The position numbers and the translations under genes were made by a program. Under the pieces are notes generated by a model, which saw only the letters and a list, made by a program, of their open reading frames with translations, made no database searches and was not told the origin of the DNA. Of a stretch of DNA of 55,868 bases, positions 34,271 through 44,221 are shown in pieces (position 1 is the stretch's first letter; each line of letters starts with the position of its first letter). Source of the DNA: Saccoglossus kowalevskii (taxonomy: Eukaryota; Hemichordata; Enteropneusta; Harrimaniidae); NCBI RefSeq assembly GCF_000003605.2, contig NW_003143305.1:221571-277438 (forward strand), given 5' to 3'.

Positions 34271-35760
34271 AGTCTTAAGAAACATTTAAATAAGAAAGTG
34301 GAGAGCTGCAGTGTATAGACTTCATCATAGAAACTTTCTGGCAGAAAATACCCATGAAAGAGGCAGTTTATTGTCAATGTTGGAGAATGAGAAACTAAAA
34401 GTATTTGAGGAGGCCTACACGCCAGCCCTCATGGAGTGTATTATGAATCTTGGCAGTAAAAACGTTGCCAGTGGTAAGATGAGCTAGGTAATTGCTAAAA
34501 TTCTGGCACTGTGTGGGAAAGGCAAATAGGTTGCCATCATAGAGAACCATTGATAACATCATGGATTCAAGAGTACCAGTACGTCACAAGCTGTAACCCC
34601 AGCTTTGAACACTTGTTATTCCAGGATGAAACCAGGAAGTTTGGACGGACATTCAACATCAATGTCGTCAGCGATGAACAGCAGACTGCATTTGTGCTTG
34701 AACTTGGGGAGATAGAAAATATAACATCAAGAACACTATTCAGCACTCTCCAAATGATCCTGATGGACATCAGTGAAATTTCAAGTACTTCTGTTGGCAA
34801 GACCATTGCAAGTCACATGAAAAACATGTTGAGTGACCGAGCTAGTAACAACATAGCTTTCAACGACCTGAATGAAGAAGAACAGGGAATCTACTCAAAA
34901 ATAAATAATTTCTTCTGTGGATTGCACCTCCTAGTCAACTATGCTGATTGTTCATCAGAAATCTTTCGCAAGTTCGAAACATCATATACCATCAACGGAA
35001 GTGAATGATCCATTCAAGATGCTGGTGCTCTTAATCTGGTGAGGATGGCTGCCAATTGCTTTGCAAGGGATGGGGGGTGAAAAGTCTGGAGCTTATGGAG
35101 AATTTACCACTTTTCTTTGTTCCATTGGTCATTGACATTCTTTGGTAACCTTTCGTGGCAACAGATATAACATCATCTTCCTTCTGCAGAAAGCTCTATT
35201 AACCAGCTTAAAACATCTTTTGTATGTCGCAGGAGTTAAGATACTGAATCTACTGGACAAACTTGTAACTGTACTTTATGGCGAATCATTGAGGGTACAA
35301 ACCACATTCTGGAACTGAATACCAACCATCGGCTCCTACATTTTTCACGTGTGCAGCAGAAGATGCCACAGAATTTATCAAAGGCAAAGATCACTCATTT
35401 ACTGAAGATTGGCTCCATAAAAATGTTTGAAGCTCTCGTCGAGGAATATAACATGGATGAGATTGCCTTGCCCTTGCCCAATCCATTTTTCTGGGGCTAC
35501 CCACTTTGTTACAACGTGGTGTATTTCATCAGCCATCGAACAGCCTTAGAACCAAATCAGTTCTACCAACTTACAAGATGTCAGAATTTATCTTTGGTAT
35601 TGTTGATTTCCTGTTCAGGTATGGACCCAATGAGACATACATTATGTATTCAGTAAACACAACAAGGGACTGGCTTAGGTCTCTACCCCAACAGGAAAGA
35701 GACAATCTACTCTTATCGTCCAAGAAAGAGGGTAGATAAACAAGAAAAAAATGTATAGAA
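34271..35760 (+). pseudogene. unnamed multi-domain family, part B (transposase-like core)
   Basis: Plus strand. A basic coiled-coil-like piece (34280-34480; W-R-A-A-V-Y-R-L-H-H-R, L-E-N-E-K-L-K-V-F-E-E-A-Y-T) ends at TAG. A 165-codon open frame (34511-35008) then carries D-E-T-R-K-F-G at residues 39-45, a beta-strand pattern, M-L-S-D-R-A at 106-111 and N-N-F-F-C-G-L-H at 132-139. Broken pieces follow, then M-S-E-F-I-F-G-I-V-D-F-L-F-R-Y and Y-S-V-N-T-T-R-D-W-L (35580-35690). The last block is homologous to copy A. Asp39 and Asp109, 70 residues apart and followed by a Cys-His motif, suggest an RNase H/DDE fold; this is my inference. The end, K-K-E-G-R then a basic helix, fits directly onto the start of part C at 41592. 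Several stops and frame changes disable it. Confidence 0.6.
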
Positions 35761-36469
35761 CGTTGTATAGAGCTCAATCCTCTTTTTCCCCCATGTCTTA
35801 CTATGGTGCATCATTTGTCAGTTCCTCTGATTGACATCATATCCGAAGTCTAACTTACTATGGCAACCATAAATCTATTCTCTTTTATCCTAAGTTAAAC
35901 TTTGTATGGAAAGCACATCTGACCCTCCCCAGGGGGTAAGTCAATGTCTTATGTCAAACTGCTAGGCAGTGCAAAAAGCAAACATACTTAGCATAAATAT
36001 ACAGTGTACTGCATTGTTAGCTTCTAGCACAGCCCTTTGGTGCTCCAAGCAGAAACTTTTCCAGCATTGTGACACTTGGTGAACTCAACTTGAATCATGG
36101 GCAAACCAAGTAAGTACAATCTGAATAGTTGTAACTCTCAATGAATTGAACTTGAGTGGGCTTGGCTACAAATGAATTAAACTCAAGTGAGCTTGCATTG
36201 AACAGAATTAGAGTTAGGTGGACTCTGCTACAAATGAATTCAACTAACTGACAACTATCGGTCGTGGTCTCAGTTATCAAGAATCTCACATCAGGGGCAA
36301 CAGTCAAAGATTTTTCACCACAAATTAAAAAATCACAAAATGCAATCTTACAGGTGCAAGTGGAATCGATGAACATGGATTTTTTCTTGCTGTCTATACT
36401 TAATTTTGCTTTATATTTTAAATTTGTCTAAAACCACTTTCTAGCACTCCTTAATACTTTTTTTCTTAG
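35761..36469. other. intron or spacer, imperfect short repeats
   Basis: Near 36080-36240 words such as GAATTGAACTTGAGTGGGCTTGGCTACAAATGAATT recur two or three times in diverged form. They resemble the unit language of the 41.2-kb minisatellite. No gene. Confidence 0.4.
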
Positions 36470-39034
36470 GTAAACACACTATTGCCTGTGTTAAAGGCAA
36501 GGAATTCTATGAAACTATCAGATTCTTTCAGGGAAGTGATTGCAGAGATTAATAAAATAATGGAACAGAAAAGCTTTAGTTTTTTCTTGGAGGCGATTAC
36601 AAGGTATTTGCACAGTACCTCCTACAAACACACCAGAATTCAACTTGTCCTGTAGCATAATAGAGAGCAGCCTTATAATAATTTTCTGAAGATTATTGTG
36701 GTGGTGCCCTGCTAAAAGTGGTAGTGCACATATACAGTGTAATGGCAATAAGTATCATGTATCAATAAAGTTTTTATTATTTTTCAGTTTATTCTTATGG
36801 TCCTTGGACTAAAATGAGCCACAAGCCAGTATGCATGTGCATGGTGTCATTGCCCAAAGAAAGAAGGGTACAGTTATCTTATAATTCAACATAATTTGAT
36901 CAATATGTTTTAAAATGTATGAGTATATATAATGTCAATAGAAATTGCCTAACTATGGAACAGACTCGTACATTGTACATGCCAGTCAGTGTACTGTATT
37001 TGATCTATCACTAGCACATTTAAATTAGAGATTTTTCTATGCTCAAAACAAGCAATATTTTAATAATTCAGTATACAGCATATGGATTTGTTATGTTTAT
37101 ATGTGCTTCTATGGGAAATGTACTTCTAATGGAGTAAATATGGTATCTTGAAAGCCGTGCATGTAAGATTTGTAGTAGTTACTGTTTTTTCAATTAATAG
37201 GCATGATATTAGCAAAGACAATGATCACTGGACTATTCAGCCTCACTGCATGTCAATAGAAGGATTGGTTAAAGGACAGTTCTCAGTTCATCTTGATCCT
37301 ATTTTTTCAATCCCATTGGATTGTGTTGTGATAGATGAACCGCACTTGTTACTGCGGATAATGGATGTCCTGCTTAGAGCCGTTGTTCTGGAACGTCATG
37401 AGTTGGACTTAAAGGTACTGAATATTTACTGTAAATAAATTAGTCTAAAAATACACTTCAAATTTCCACACTTTGAAGCAGTTCTCACTTATATGCTCAC
37501 ATATATCCACCACATTATATCCTTTAGGAGAAGAAAAACGCAGTGAAGTCATTGGTCGAGTGTATCAACAACACAGTATATGTTACTTTCAACGTTTGGG
37601 TCAAAAAAGGAACCTCTGAATTGGACTGGACTAGTCTGACAGGTGGCAATACGAAGTTGTTGTTAAAGAAATTACCTAGTCATTTATCAAGTATTCTGAA
37701 CAGTGAAACATTAGAAATAGTCAAGACAATTTGGGAGGTTAGTTTTGTTCATATTCATCTTATATTTGTCTTTGTAATTAACTGCCAGAGATACATGCAT
37801 GGGTCAATTAATTCAACCCTGCACAGTGATCCATTTAGCTACTTTGCCTGATTAACATGATTCTTGGGGCAATGTGCAGTTTTTGCTTCAAATTTCAAAG
37901 TGTATACCTGCTACATTCAAATCTGGCTCCCCGTACTCAAAAAGTGGAACCTCTGCCTACAGGTATAGTTTTCGTTGATGTGGGGGGGGGATATATGTTT
38001 ATGCTTCCCAAGATAATCGTTGTGGAATATTCAATATGGCAAAATCATAACCTAGAGGTTGTATATTCATTTTATATCTACAGGTTGCTACAGACTAACA
38101 CTGATAGTTCTTTTAATCTATTATAACAGACATTTTGTTTCTATTTTATTAGAATTTCAATGATTTATACCAATTGATGAAGAACAATCCAGTTCCACAT
38201 GTGTTCCAGGAGAAAGCTAAAGAATGGGTAAACCTATTTCTAACGCTATCTGACAGGCGTACAGTCTACCAAAGAGAACGAATCACCCCATACATGCATA
38301 TTAAGTACCCAATATGATGAAATTTCATGGTGATATCACTCTTTACTGGACAAGGTTAGTAACTGATTCCATGCTCTTAATAGAGCAGTGATAGTAAATA
38401 AGTACTCCAGTGATATGTACGGGGGGGGGGATAACTGTATATCAATTATTGTAAATTTTGTTATTCAACTTTTGATCAATCACTATAAAATAACAACTGT
38501 TTTGTTTCATTATGTAGTATTACTCATTTTAACCAGTCTATTACAATAAATATACATATCCTTTGATATTCAGGTGTGGAAAAGAACAATGATGATGGTA
38601 GGCGAGTGTAGTTCAGACGCAGCAATAAAGCTGATACTCCTGCTGATATTCTGCAGTCTGAGAAGACACAGAATATGCTAAAGGATTTCCAAAGGCATAG
38701 GCGAGAATACGTCAAACGAAAGGCCAAGTACTGGGAGGATGGCATCTATGACGAGAGGAATGCAGGCCATGCATTAGCAAAACCAATGCTGCTGCAATTA
38801 TAGTATCAAACCAGCCTACATTCCAAACAGAACAGTGTGACAGAACAACACAGAATATTGAACAAACTGTTTCACAGACAAGTGAGCCATCACATATACC
38901 AGTAACAGACAAGCAGACAATTATGAAGATGCGGCTTCCTGAACTTAAAGATCAGTGCTGCAGTCATAATCTTGCTGTATCAGGGACTAAAAAAGAAGTT
39001 ACAGGAAAGACTTGTTAAGGCTTTAAAACTGTAA
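36470..39034 (+). pseudogene. six-exon decayed gene of an unnamed transposase-like family with C-terminal SAP domain
   Basis: Six exons have matching GT-AG borders: 36470-36603, 36788-36867, 37201-37414, 37528-37737, 38153-38354 and 38574-39034. Reading order: S-F-R-E-V-I-A-E-I-N-K, F-L-G-G-D-Y-K, then L-M-V-L-G-L-K and Q-Y-A-C-A-W-C-H-C-P (a CxxC insert). Next come C-V-V-I-D-E-P-H-L-L-L-R-I-M-D-V-L-L-R, L-D-W-T-S-L-T-G-G, R-I-T-P-Y-M-H, F-T-G-Q-G/V-E-K-N-N-D, and a basic helix. The end is a SAP DNA-binding motif (M-R-L-P-E-L-K-D-Q-C, then L-Q-E-R-L-V-K-A-L after a frame change). Phases agree across introns 2, 3 and 5. Lesions: a frame change in a T-run near 36590, TGA at 36815, frame changes near 38310 and 38345, TAG in exon 6, and two further frame changes. 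The G-G-D, CxxC and conserved D/H motifs suggest an RNase H-type transposase, but I know no superfamily name. Confidence 0.65.
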
Positions 39035-39060
39035 AAATGTAAATGCAATATCAATATCAA

Positions 39061-39270
39061 TTTTGTCATTTAATCTTGATGGCCAGTGCATTAACCAGAA
39101 TAGCCATACGGGAGGGGGGGGGGGCTTGTATTTATTATTGGCATGTTTACAATGAGGGATATTTATTGTTATGTTTCAGTCCTGAGTTGTATATGATATA
39201 AATTTATTTTTAAATGCACTGATTGATCTTAATGGCTGTAAGGGCGGGGGGGGGCTTTATATTTATAATT
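39061..39270. repeat. poly-G containing tandem pair
   Basis: Two related units (about 39072-39140 and 39225-39275) share TTGATxTTAATGGC-like sequence, a G-run of nine or more, and CTT(G/T)TATTTAT. Further G-runs occur at 37982 and 38420. These can form G-quadruplex-like structures and are frequent indel sites. Confidence 0.45.
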
Positions 39271-39503
39271 GTATAAGGACGGATAATACAATCTCATCTT
39301 TGTTAAATATAAAAGAATACGGTAGTTCTTTTTTTGGAGTATGTGGTGGCCCTGAAAACGGCCGTTTGGTTTGTGTGAATGATTATTCACTTAAGCACAC
39401 CATTCTTTGGTTACACGTACAGATACAGTTTCAATCTTGTAAATCTCCCTGGTAACATCATCTGTGATTAAAACACTTGGTTTACTGGTCTTCAATGAAA
39501 ACT

Positions 39504-39913
39504 TCATCTCCATGTTAGCCACCTTGCACTTGGTGCCCAAATTGGTGGTATACTCTTACCATTCACGAGGAAAATACACCGGGCTGAATATGTCCTTATT
39601 GGTGGGGTCAAAACGCCTCGGGTGTTTCCTATATTGTTGGATACCAATATCCCCACCAAATAAGGCATCATATACATCCCGGTGCATTGGGACAGTGTCA
39701 GAATATACCATCTTAAGTGGATTGCCAAGTGCTTGACGGACCATCCTGAATTGCTGACTTCTCTGGAGGTATCATTTGATAGAATCGCTGAATGGGACCA
39801 ATGGGAACATCATTTTCACACAGCCATTTCCACTTGTTGGATGGCTCGTTGGGATCAGCCAACAGAAACAACTCAACATTGCCTACTTTCCTTGTTGCTG
39901 TAATATGGTACAT
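39504..39913 (-). pseudogene. unrecognised broken coding-like segment
   Basis: All three minus-strand frames are partly open. The upstream part (39913-39713) and the middle part (39744-39556) have coding-like composition and appear to continue one another after a frame change near 39730. Openness then passes to a third stretch that extends towards 39410. I cannot place it in a family. A structural protein of a mobile or integrated viral element is one possibility, on composition only. The segment lies between the SAP-tailed gene and part C, on the opposite strand to both. Confidence 0.3.
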
Positions 39914-40142
39914 GTTGTCAGGACTTAGTAAACTGGTATAATACTGGGCAATTCCTTGGTTATATGCACAATGTTATGCAGCGGAACAAAGAAAACAATT
40001 AGAAAAAACAGCTTGGGTTACGAAAACAAAGAACCACTCATAATAACAAAGGACTGTGCTGGACCCTTGAAAACAATGGATTAAGTTCTTGGCTCTTGCA
40101 TCTAATTAAAGGCAGAATTCCCTGAGTCAACAGGAAATCATT

Positions 40143-40205
40143 AGAATACACCCCAAGCTGACAGGAAATGACTTTTGACCAGCTTCTATTGTTCATTTCT
40201 TGCAT
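40143..40205 (+). repeat. short copy of the Tigger exon boundary seen at 29.9 kb
   Basis: ACAGGAAATGAC, TTGACCAGCTTCTATTGTTC and ATTTCTTGCATG match 29915-29960 in the same order with a few changes. The similarity covers only about 50 bases, including the D-S-I-V-H-F region of the Tigger CENP-B domain. It is a fragment of a related element. Confidence 0.4.
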
Positions 40206-40370
40206 GAAATATGACTTTGAGAGAGGTGGCTTCTTTGAAAATTACTGACCAAGAACATGATCTTTCTGCAGAGATATCAAGCAACAGATCGGGTAGAGTG
40301 AAAAAGGTTTTTCTGCCCACATGTACACGAGTCTAAAAAGGTAGGATCTGACAAATATTTACCTATACCC

Positions 40371-40850
40371 ATGGACACAAATAGTTACAGTTTTGTCCCT
40401 GATAGTTTCCATTCTCCAGTTACTGATACTGCTAGTACTAGTACTAGACGTAGAAAACTTAAAAAACACCGCAGAAAGTCAGAAAAAAAAACATATGATC
40501 GCAATACTAGTGACAGTGATGAGGAAAACAGCTGCAAGCCTAGAAAAAAGCCAAGAAGCCATAGAAAAAACATCACTTGAGTAGCAGCACTGACAGTCTT
40601 AGTTCTAATTAAGGCACAGGTGTTGGCAGGTCTATGATAACAATGTACATGAGATAATTGGAGAAATTGATGGAGAGCATGAAAATGTACATGGGAATAC
40701 TGAACATATGGATAGTGGGTCGGAACATGTACTGTTTAAGGTGGAGATGACAATAAGCGTGAGGATGAACAGGTTGAAGATAAAGGTGAGGGTGGTGGTG
40801 ACGGCAGTGTGCTCGAGGAAGGAGAAATCGATGATGTTGATAAAACTTGG
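40371..40850 (+). CDS. low-complexity basic/acidic coding-like segment
   Basis: A 69-codon frame from 40371 starts M-D-T-N-S-Y-S-F-V. It passes into a Lys/Arg/Ser-rich block (R-R-R-K-L-K-K-H-R-R-K, then S-D-S-D-E-E-N). After one or two frame changes (about 40585 and 40738) an acidic block follows (E-I-D-G-E-H-E-N, E-D-E-Q-V-E-D-K-G-E-G-G-G-D-G and L-E-E-G-E-I-D-D-V-D). Alternating basic and acidic tracts resemble disordered N-terminal regions of nuclear or transposon proteins. It could be the N-terminal exon of part C or an unrelated fragment. No donor with matching phase was found. Confidence 0.3.
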
Positions 40851-41182
40851 ATCCTGTTTCAAGTTATTATATAGTATGGATTGGGGGTATTACCGATATA
40901 ACTTATATATCATGCATACATATATTGTACATGCATATGTTATGAATTCAAAATGTATGTATTTATGATACATTGCTTTGTTATATGTATCTTACAAATT
41001 AGTAATATAATACTACAAAATTATTAGACTTGTAGATTTTGTTGTCCACAGAAGAGTACTTGTTCTCATGAAGGTAATCAGACTACATAGTCTGATGACA
41101 GTATGTGGACCCAAGTCAAAAATAGTTATATTCAACAGTCACCCAAGTTGAAATTAATTGTAATTTCCACCGACAGATTTGA

Positions 41183-41380
41183 ATTTACTTGTAGTTAAAA
41201 ACAGCCCTATTAGAACTTACTTGTAGTTACTTTAGCCCCATTAGAACTTGCTTGTAGTTAATTTAGCTCCATTGGAACTTACTTGTAGTTACTTTAGCCC
41301 CATTAGAATTTACTCGTAGTTACTTTAGCCCCATTAGAATTTACTTGTAGTTACTTTAGCCCCATTAGAATTTACTTGTA
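41183..41380. repeat. 31-bp minisatellite, about 6 units
   Basis: The unit is ACTTACTTGTAGTTACTTTA plus GCCCCATTAGA, with units starting at 41215, 41246, 41277, 41308 and 41339, each exactly 31 bases. A diverged unit is at 41183 and a partial one at 41370. Substitutions are few in the middle units, so the array is fairly young. Confidence 0.9.
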
Positions 41381-41591
41381 CATGTTAAGCTCAAGTCCAA
41401 TAAATTCGTAGCAATGGTTACCCAACTTAAATTAATTTGCAGTTACTTGCACTCAAATGAAATTAGGTAAGTTGTAACGTAATACTCAAGTACAACTTAG
41501 TATGCAACTTTGCACCCTTGGTTAAATGACATTTCAAATGAGTCACCATAGAAAGTTTGACTTGGAATAACATGTGTGTAGTAGCCCCCAG

Positions 41592-42168
41592 GGAGAAAGA
41601 GGATTAAGAAAAGGAGAATTGAAGCATTGCACAAAAAACAATTGCTGGGGGAAAAACATAGAGGTCTTGAAAGAAAAAACAGACTTAGCGACGAAATGGT
41701 GTTCTTCAGCTTGTGGCAGTCGGTTGAGGAAGTTGCCGCTAAGTTGGGAGGAATGAACACAATTAAAAAAAAAATTTAACGACACAATTAAAATTCAGAA
41801 AGACGATGCTACAGCAATCTTCCACCAATCCTCAACTGTTTACCTTGGCCAAGAAACTGCCTTCTGGCAAATATGTTCCAAAGACAATGCCTGATCTGAA
41901 GTGTGTAGAAACTTTAGTAAATGAAGCAAAAGCTTGCGAGGCCACATTAGAAAATGTGGATGGAAGAGTTCCACTCTTGGTAGGTAAAGATGTGGATCAT
42001 AAATGTGATGATGGCATAACTTATACAGGAAGAGTGATTAATGTAGTGCCAGGATTTCCAACATGGTACAACATCAAATATGACCACTTTGATGCCATAT
42101 ATACATATCAGTTGCAAGATGATTACCAAGAGAGAATTCTGAATATTAATATGAAACCAACTTTTTGA
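41592..42168 (+). pseudogene. unnamed multi-domain family, part C (C-terminal tail)
   Basis: After an acceptor-like CCCCCAG (41585-41591) the plus strand reads a highly basic helix (R-K-R-I-K-K-R-R-I-E-A-L-H-K-K). S-D-E-M-V-F-F-S-L-W-Q-S-V-E-E-V then runs up to an A-run and a TAA near 41779. A 120-codon frame (41806-42168) follows in another frame, with L-A-K-K-L-P-S-G-K-Y, V-P-L-L-V-G-K-D-V-D-H-K, Y-T-G-R-V-I-N-V-V-P-G-F-P-T-W-Y-N-I-K-Y-D and Y-T-Y-Q-L-Q-D-D-Y. This final barrel-like domain is the same as in copy A, but here it is not split by an intron. The basic helix continues the end of part B (35760), suggesting one gene with 5.8 kb inserted or spliced out between. A single frame change in the A-run is the only clear lesion in this part. 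Confidence 0.6.
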
Positions 42169-43149
42169 GTTAGATAGTTATCTATCTGCATATACATATG
42201 GAAATTGCACATAATTTTAAATTAAAAACACTTCTGTTATAACCCACAAGTAAAAAACAAAAAATATCACATTGCATATTTATGCAGCATTTACCACAGT
42301 AAAACGAGTTGAGCACATATGTCTATACATTTGTTAGTGTATAAAGGGTGTGTTTGTTTAGATTTTAAGTGTAATAACCATTGTACTTTTTAAATTATAT
42401 TTCATCAAACTTATTTTAATGTCAGATTCCTGTCATTCATTTATTTCAGAAACTACAAGTTGTAAATAACATTAAAATTGTACATATTAAGAAGATTTAT
42501 CATTCTGGCTGTCCTGACTTACATAAAGGTAAATACCATGAATTTGTTCTGCTAATGGTTGGTTTTAACTTTTGCCCCACCATGCAAATTCCGACAATGT
42601 GGTGATACATTGGTTATTTCTCAAATGTCAGTATACTTTCTATGCATGGCACACCTAAAATCGGTTAGTATATTATTGTATTATTTCTGCAGTTGTCATT
42701 TTTTCCAATCGCCCTCACACAGCAGGTGGACATTCATTACCAAGGTCAAGCTGTGGATATTATCATTATTGAACTATTGCTTAATTTCCAACACAAATAA
42801 TTGGTATAACTCTTTCGAATATGAATGGTCTGCCTTGCCTAGACTATCCATGTATATTAAAGTATTTATTGGGGATTCACACAATATATAAACCCAAAAC
42901 AGAAATAAATGTGAAAACATGTGACCTCACCCAAATGTACATAAATAAAATAAAATAGTGAGTGACAAATTTAGATCATCCCCGGGAAAATCATCGATCC
43001 CGGCTCCAGTTTCTGAACAACAGTTGTTCAAAAATAACTTCCCTAAAATATCTACGACAATCGCGGGCGGTGGGTTTATTGTCTTTACCTCAGAGGATTT
43101 CTTTTAGTTCCTCGTGAAAAGGACATGTTATTTTGGCACGTTCACTTCT
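42169..43149. other. no supported gene
   Basis: A 110-codon frame at 42559-42891 is Phe/Ser/Cys-rich with no recognisable motif. The word AAATAAAATAGTGAGTGACAA at about 42951-42972 also occurs at 33406-33426, so the two sites may share a short repeat. Confidence 0.4.
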
Positions 43150-43332
43150 TCAGCTATGGTCTTCAGTTTCCTTGAATTTCTGTTTCAGTTTCTTTACTTT
43201 GGTCTTGATTGCGTCACAGGACCATCCGACGAACCCCACTGCCTGCAATTTCTCTCTCATCGTCTCATACACTTGCTTATTGTTCCTTACGGAGCTGTCA
43301 ACTTGAAATACAATGTCATCATCTCGCCACAC
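43150..43332 (-). CDS. Myb/SANT-like DNA-binding domain (Harbinger-associated type), partial
   Basis: The 60-codon minus-strand frame reads V-D-S-S-V-R-N-N-K-Q-V-Y-E-T-M-R, L-Q-A-V-G-F, W-S-C-D-A-I-K-T-K-V-K-K-L-K-Q-K-F-K-E. This is the helical pattern of the Myb/SANT-like domains found in the accessory protein of PIF/Harbinger transposons and in related host proteins. Known Harbingers carry such a protein beside the transposase. A HARBI1-type transposase lies 2.4 kb away on the same strand. The end after the third helix is close to the expected domain end, but the protein is shorter than full accessory proteins, so a further exon is missing or lost. No lesion is visible inside this frame. 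Confidence 0.55.
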   Translation of the reverse strand: MWRDDDIVFQVDSSVRNNKQVYETMREKLQAVGFVGWSCDAIKTKVKKLKQKFKETEDHS

Positions 43333-44221
43333 ACTAATGTGCTCTAAACTTCAGCATCTGACCATACCTTTCTCGACAAGCTAGCAGTACTTTCCTCCAT
43401 TGCCACATGTCATATAAATCAGTGTATCTTCTATTATATTCACCACAGAGGGCGTGATTTCGGCCAATCGCGGCAAGTGCAGCGTTTCCCAAGCATCTAT
43501 CGGGAACGAGATTGAGTTTTTTTTAGACTGTGATCTCTAACGCCAAGATCTATAACGTGAACGCCACAAACAACCGATTTCAATTTGCACACTTGATTAT
43601 ATACTTCTACACAAATCAAACATTGACTGCGTAACTACATATACCTCGCACAAAAATTATACAACAGGTACTTAACAATTTCACAATAAATTCAAATTTT
43701 CGTTTTAAAGATAAATTATTTCGTAACAAAACAGTACTTTAGACTTAGACTTTAAAAGTCAAATACCAATGTATGTAACAATTGGAACAAGTGAAGAAAT
43801 TGATGCAAAATTTTAAAGCGGCAGAGGAGAAATCCTGGGATTTAAAGATTCCATAAACCCTCCAGCAAGTATGGTGATCGAAATTACTGGTACTGTAAAC
43901 ATTTTTCTTTCATATCGCGATATGTGAATAAATTAATATAACCTGAACTGAATTCGTCTTTCGTTGGTGAATTATGTTTTGCGGTAATAGGCATTTCACA
44001 TTGATTTTCATAAAAAGTAGAATTGTCATGTATCAACTTCCAAAACGACGCCATGTTCTTGAAAATATATGTTTTATTGTCTGTCTGGTGGGAATAATGT
44101 CCATTGTTAGGGGAGTATCTTACAATACATACATGGACAAAGGGAAAACATAACAATAGTGTGTAGTTTTCTATTCACAAGTAAAATCTAGTTTTCGTTG
44201 TTAGTATTTTTCCATGTGATA
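43333..44221. other. no supported gene
   Basis: A 90-codon minus frame (43884-44156) has no recognisable motif. CpG-containing stretches at 43010-43080 and 43440-43560 may be a decayed promoter of the Myb/SANT gene. Confidence 0.35.

Noticed and set aside
37148-37438. Single-exon 96-aa gene
   Set aside because: Residues before 37201 and after 37414 are intronic. The frame is the third exon of the SAP-tailed gene.
39504-39913. Calling an integrated viral capsid gene
   Set aside because: Composition and a few aromatic and proline-rich words are suggestive, but no diagnostic motif is present. I leave it unassigned.
41806-42168. Intact stand-alone 120-aa gene
   Set aside because: The frame is open but its upstream L-W-Q-S block is in another frame, and the protein matches only the tail of a larger family. 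It is a C-terminal fragment, not a complete gene.
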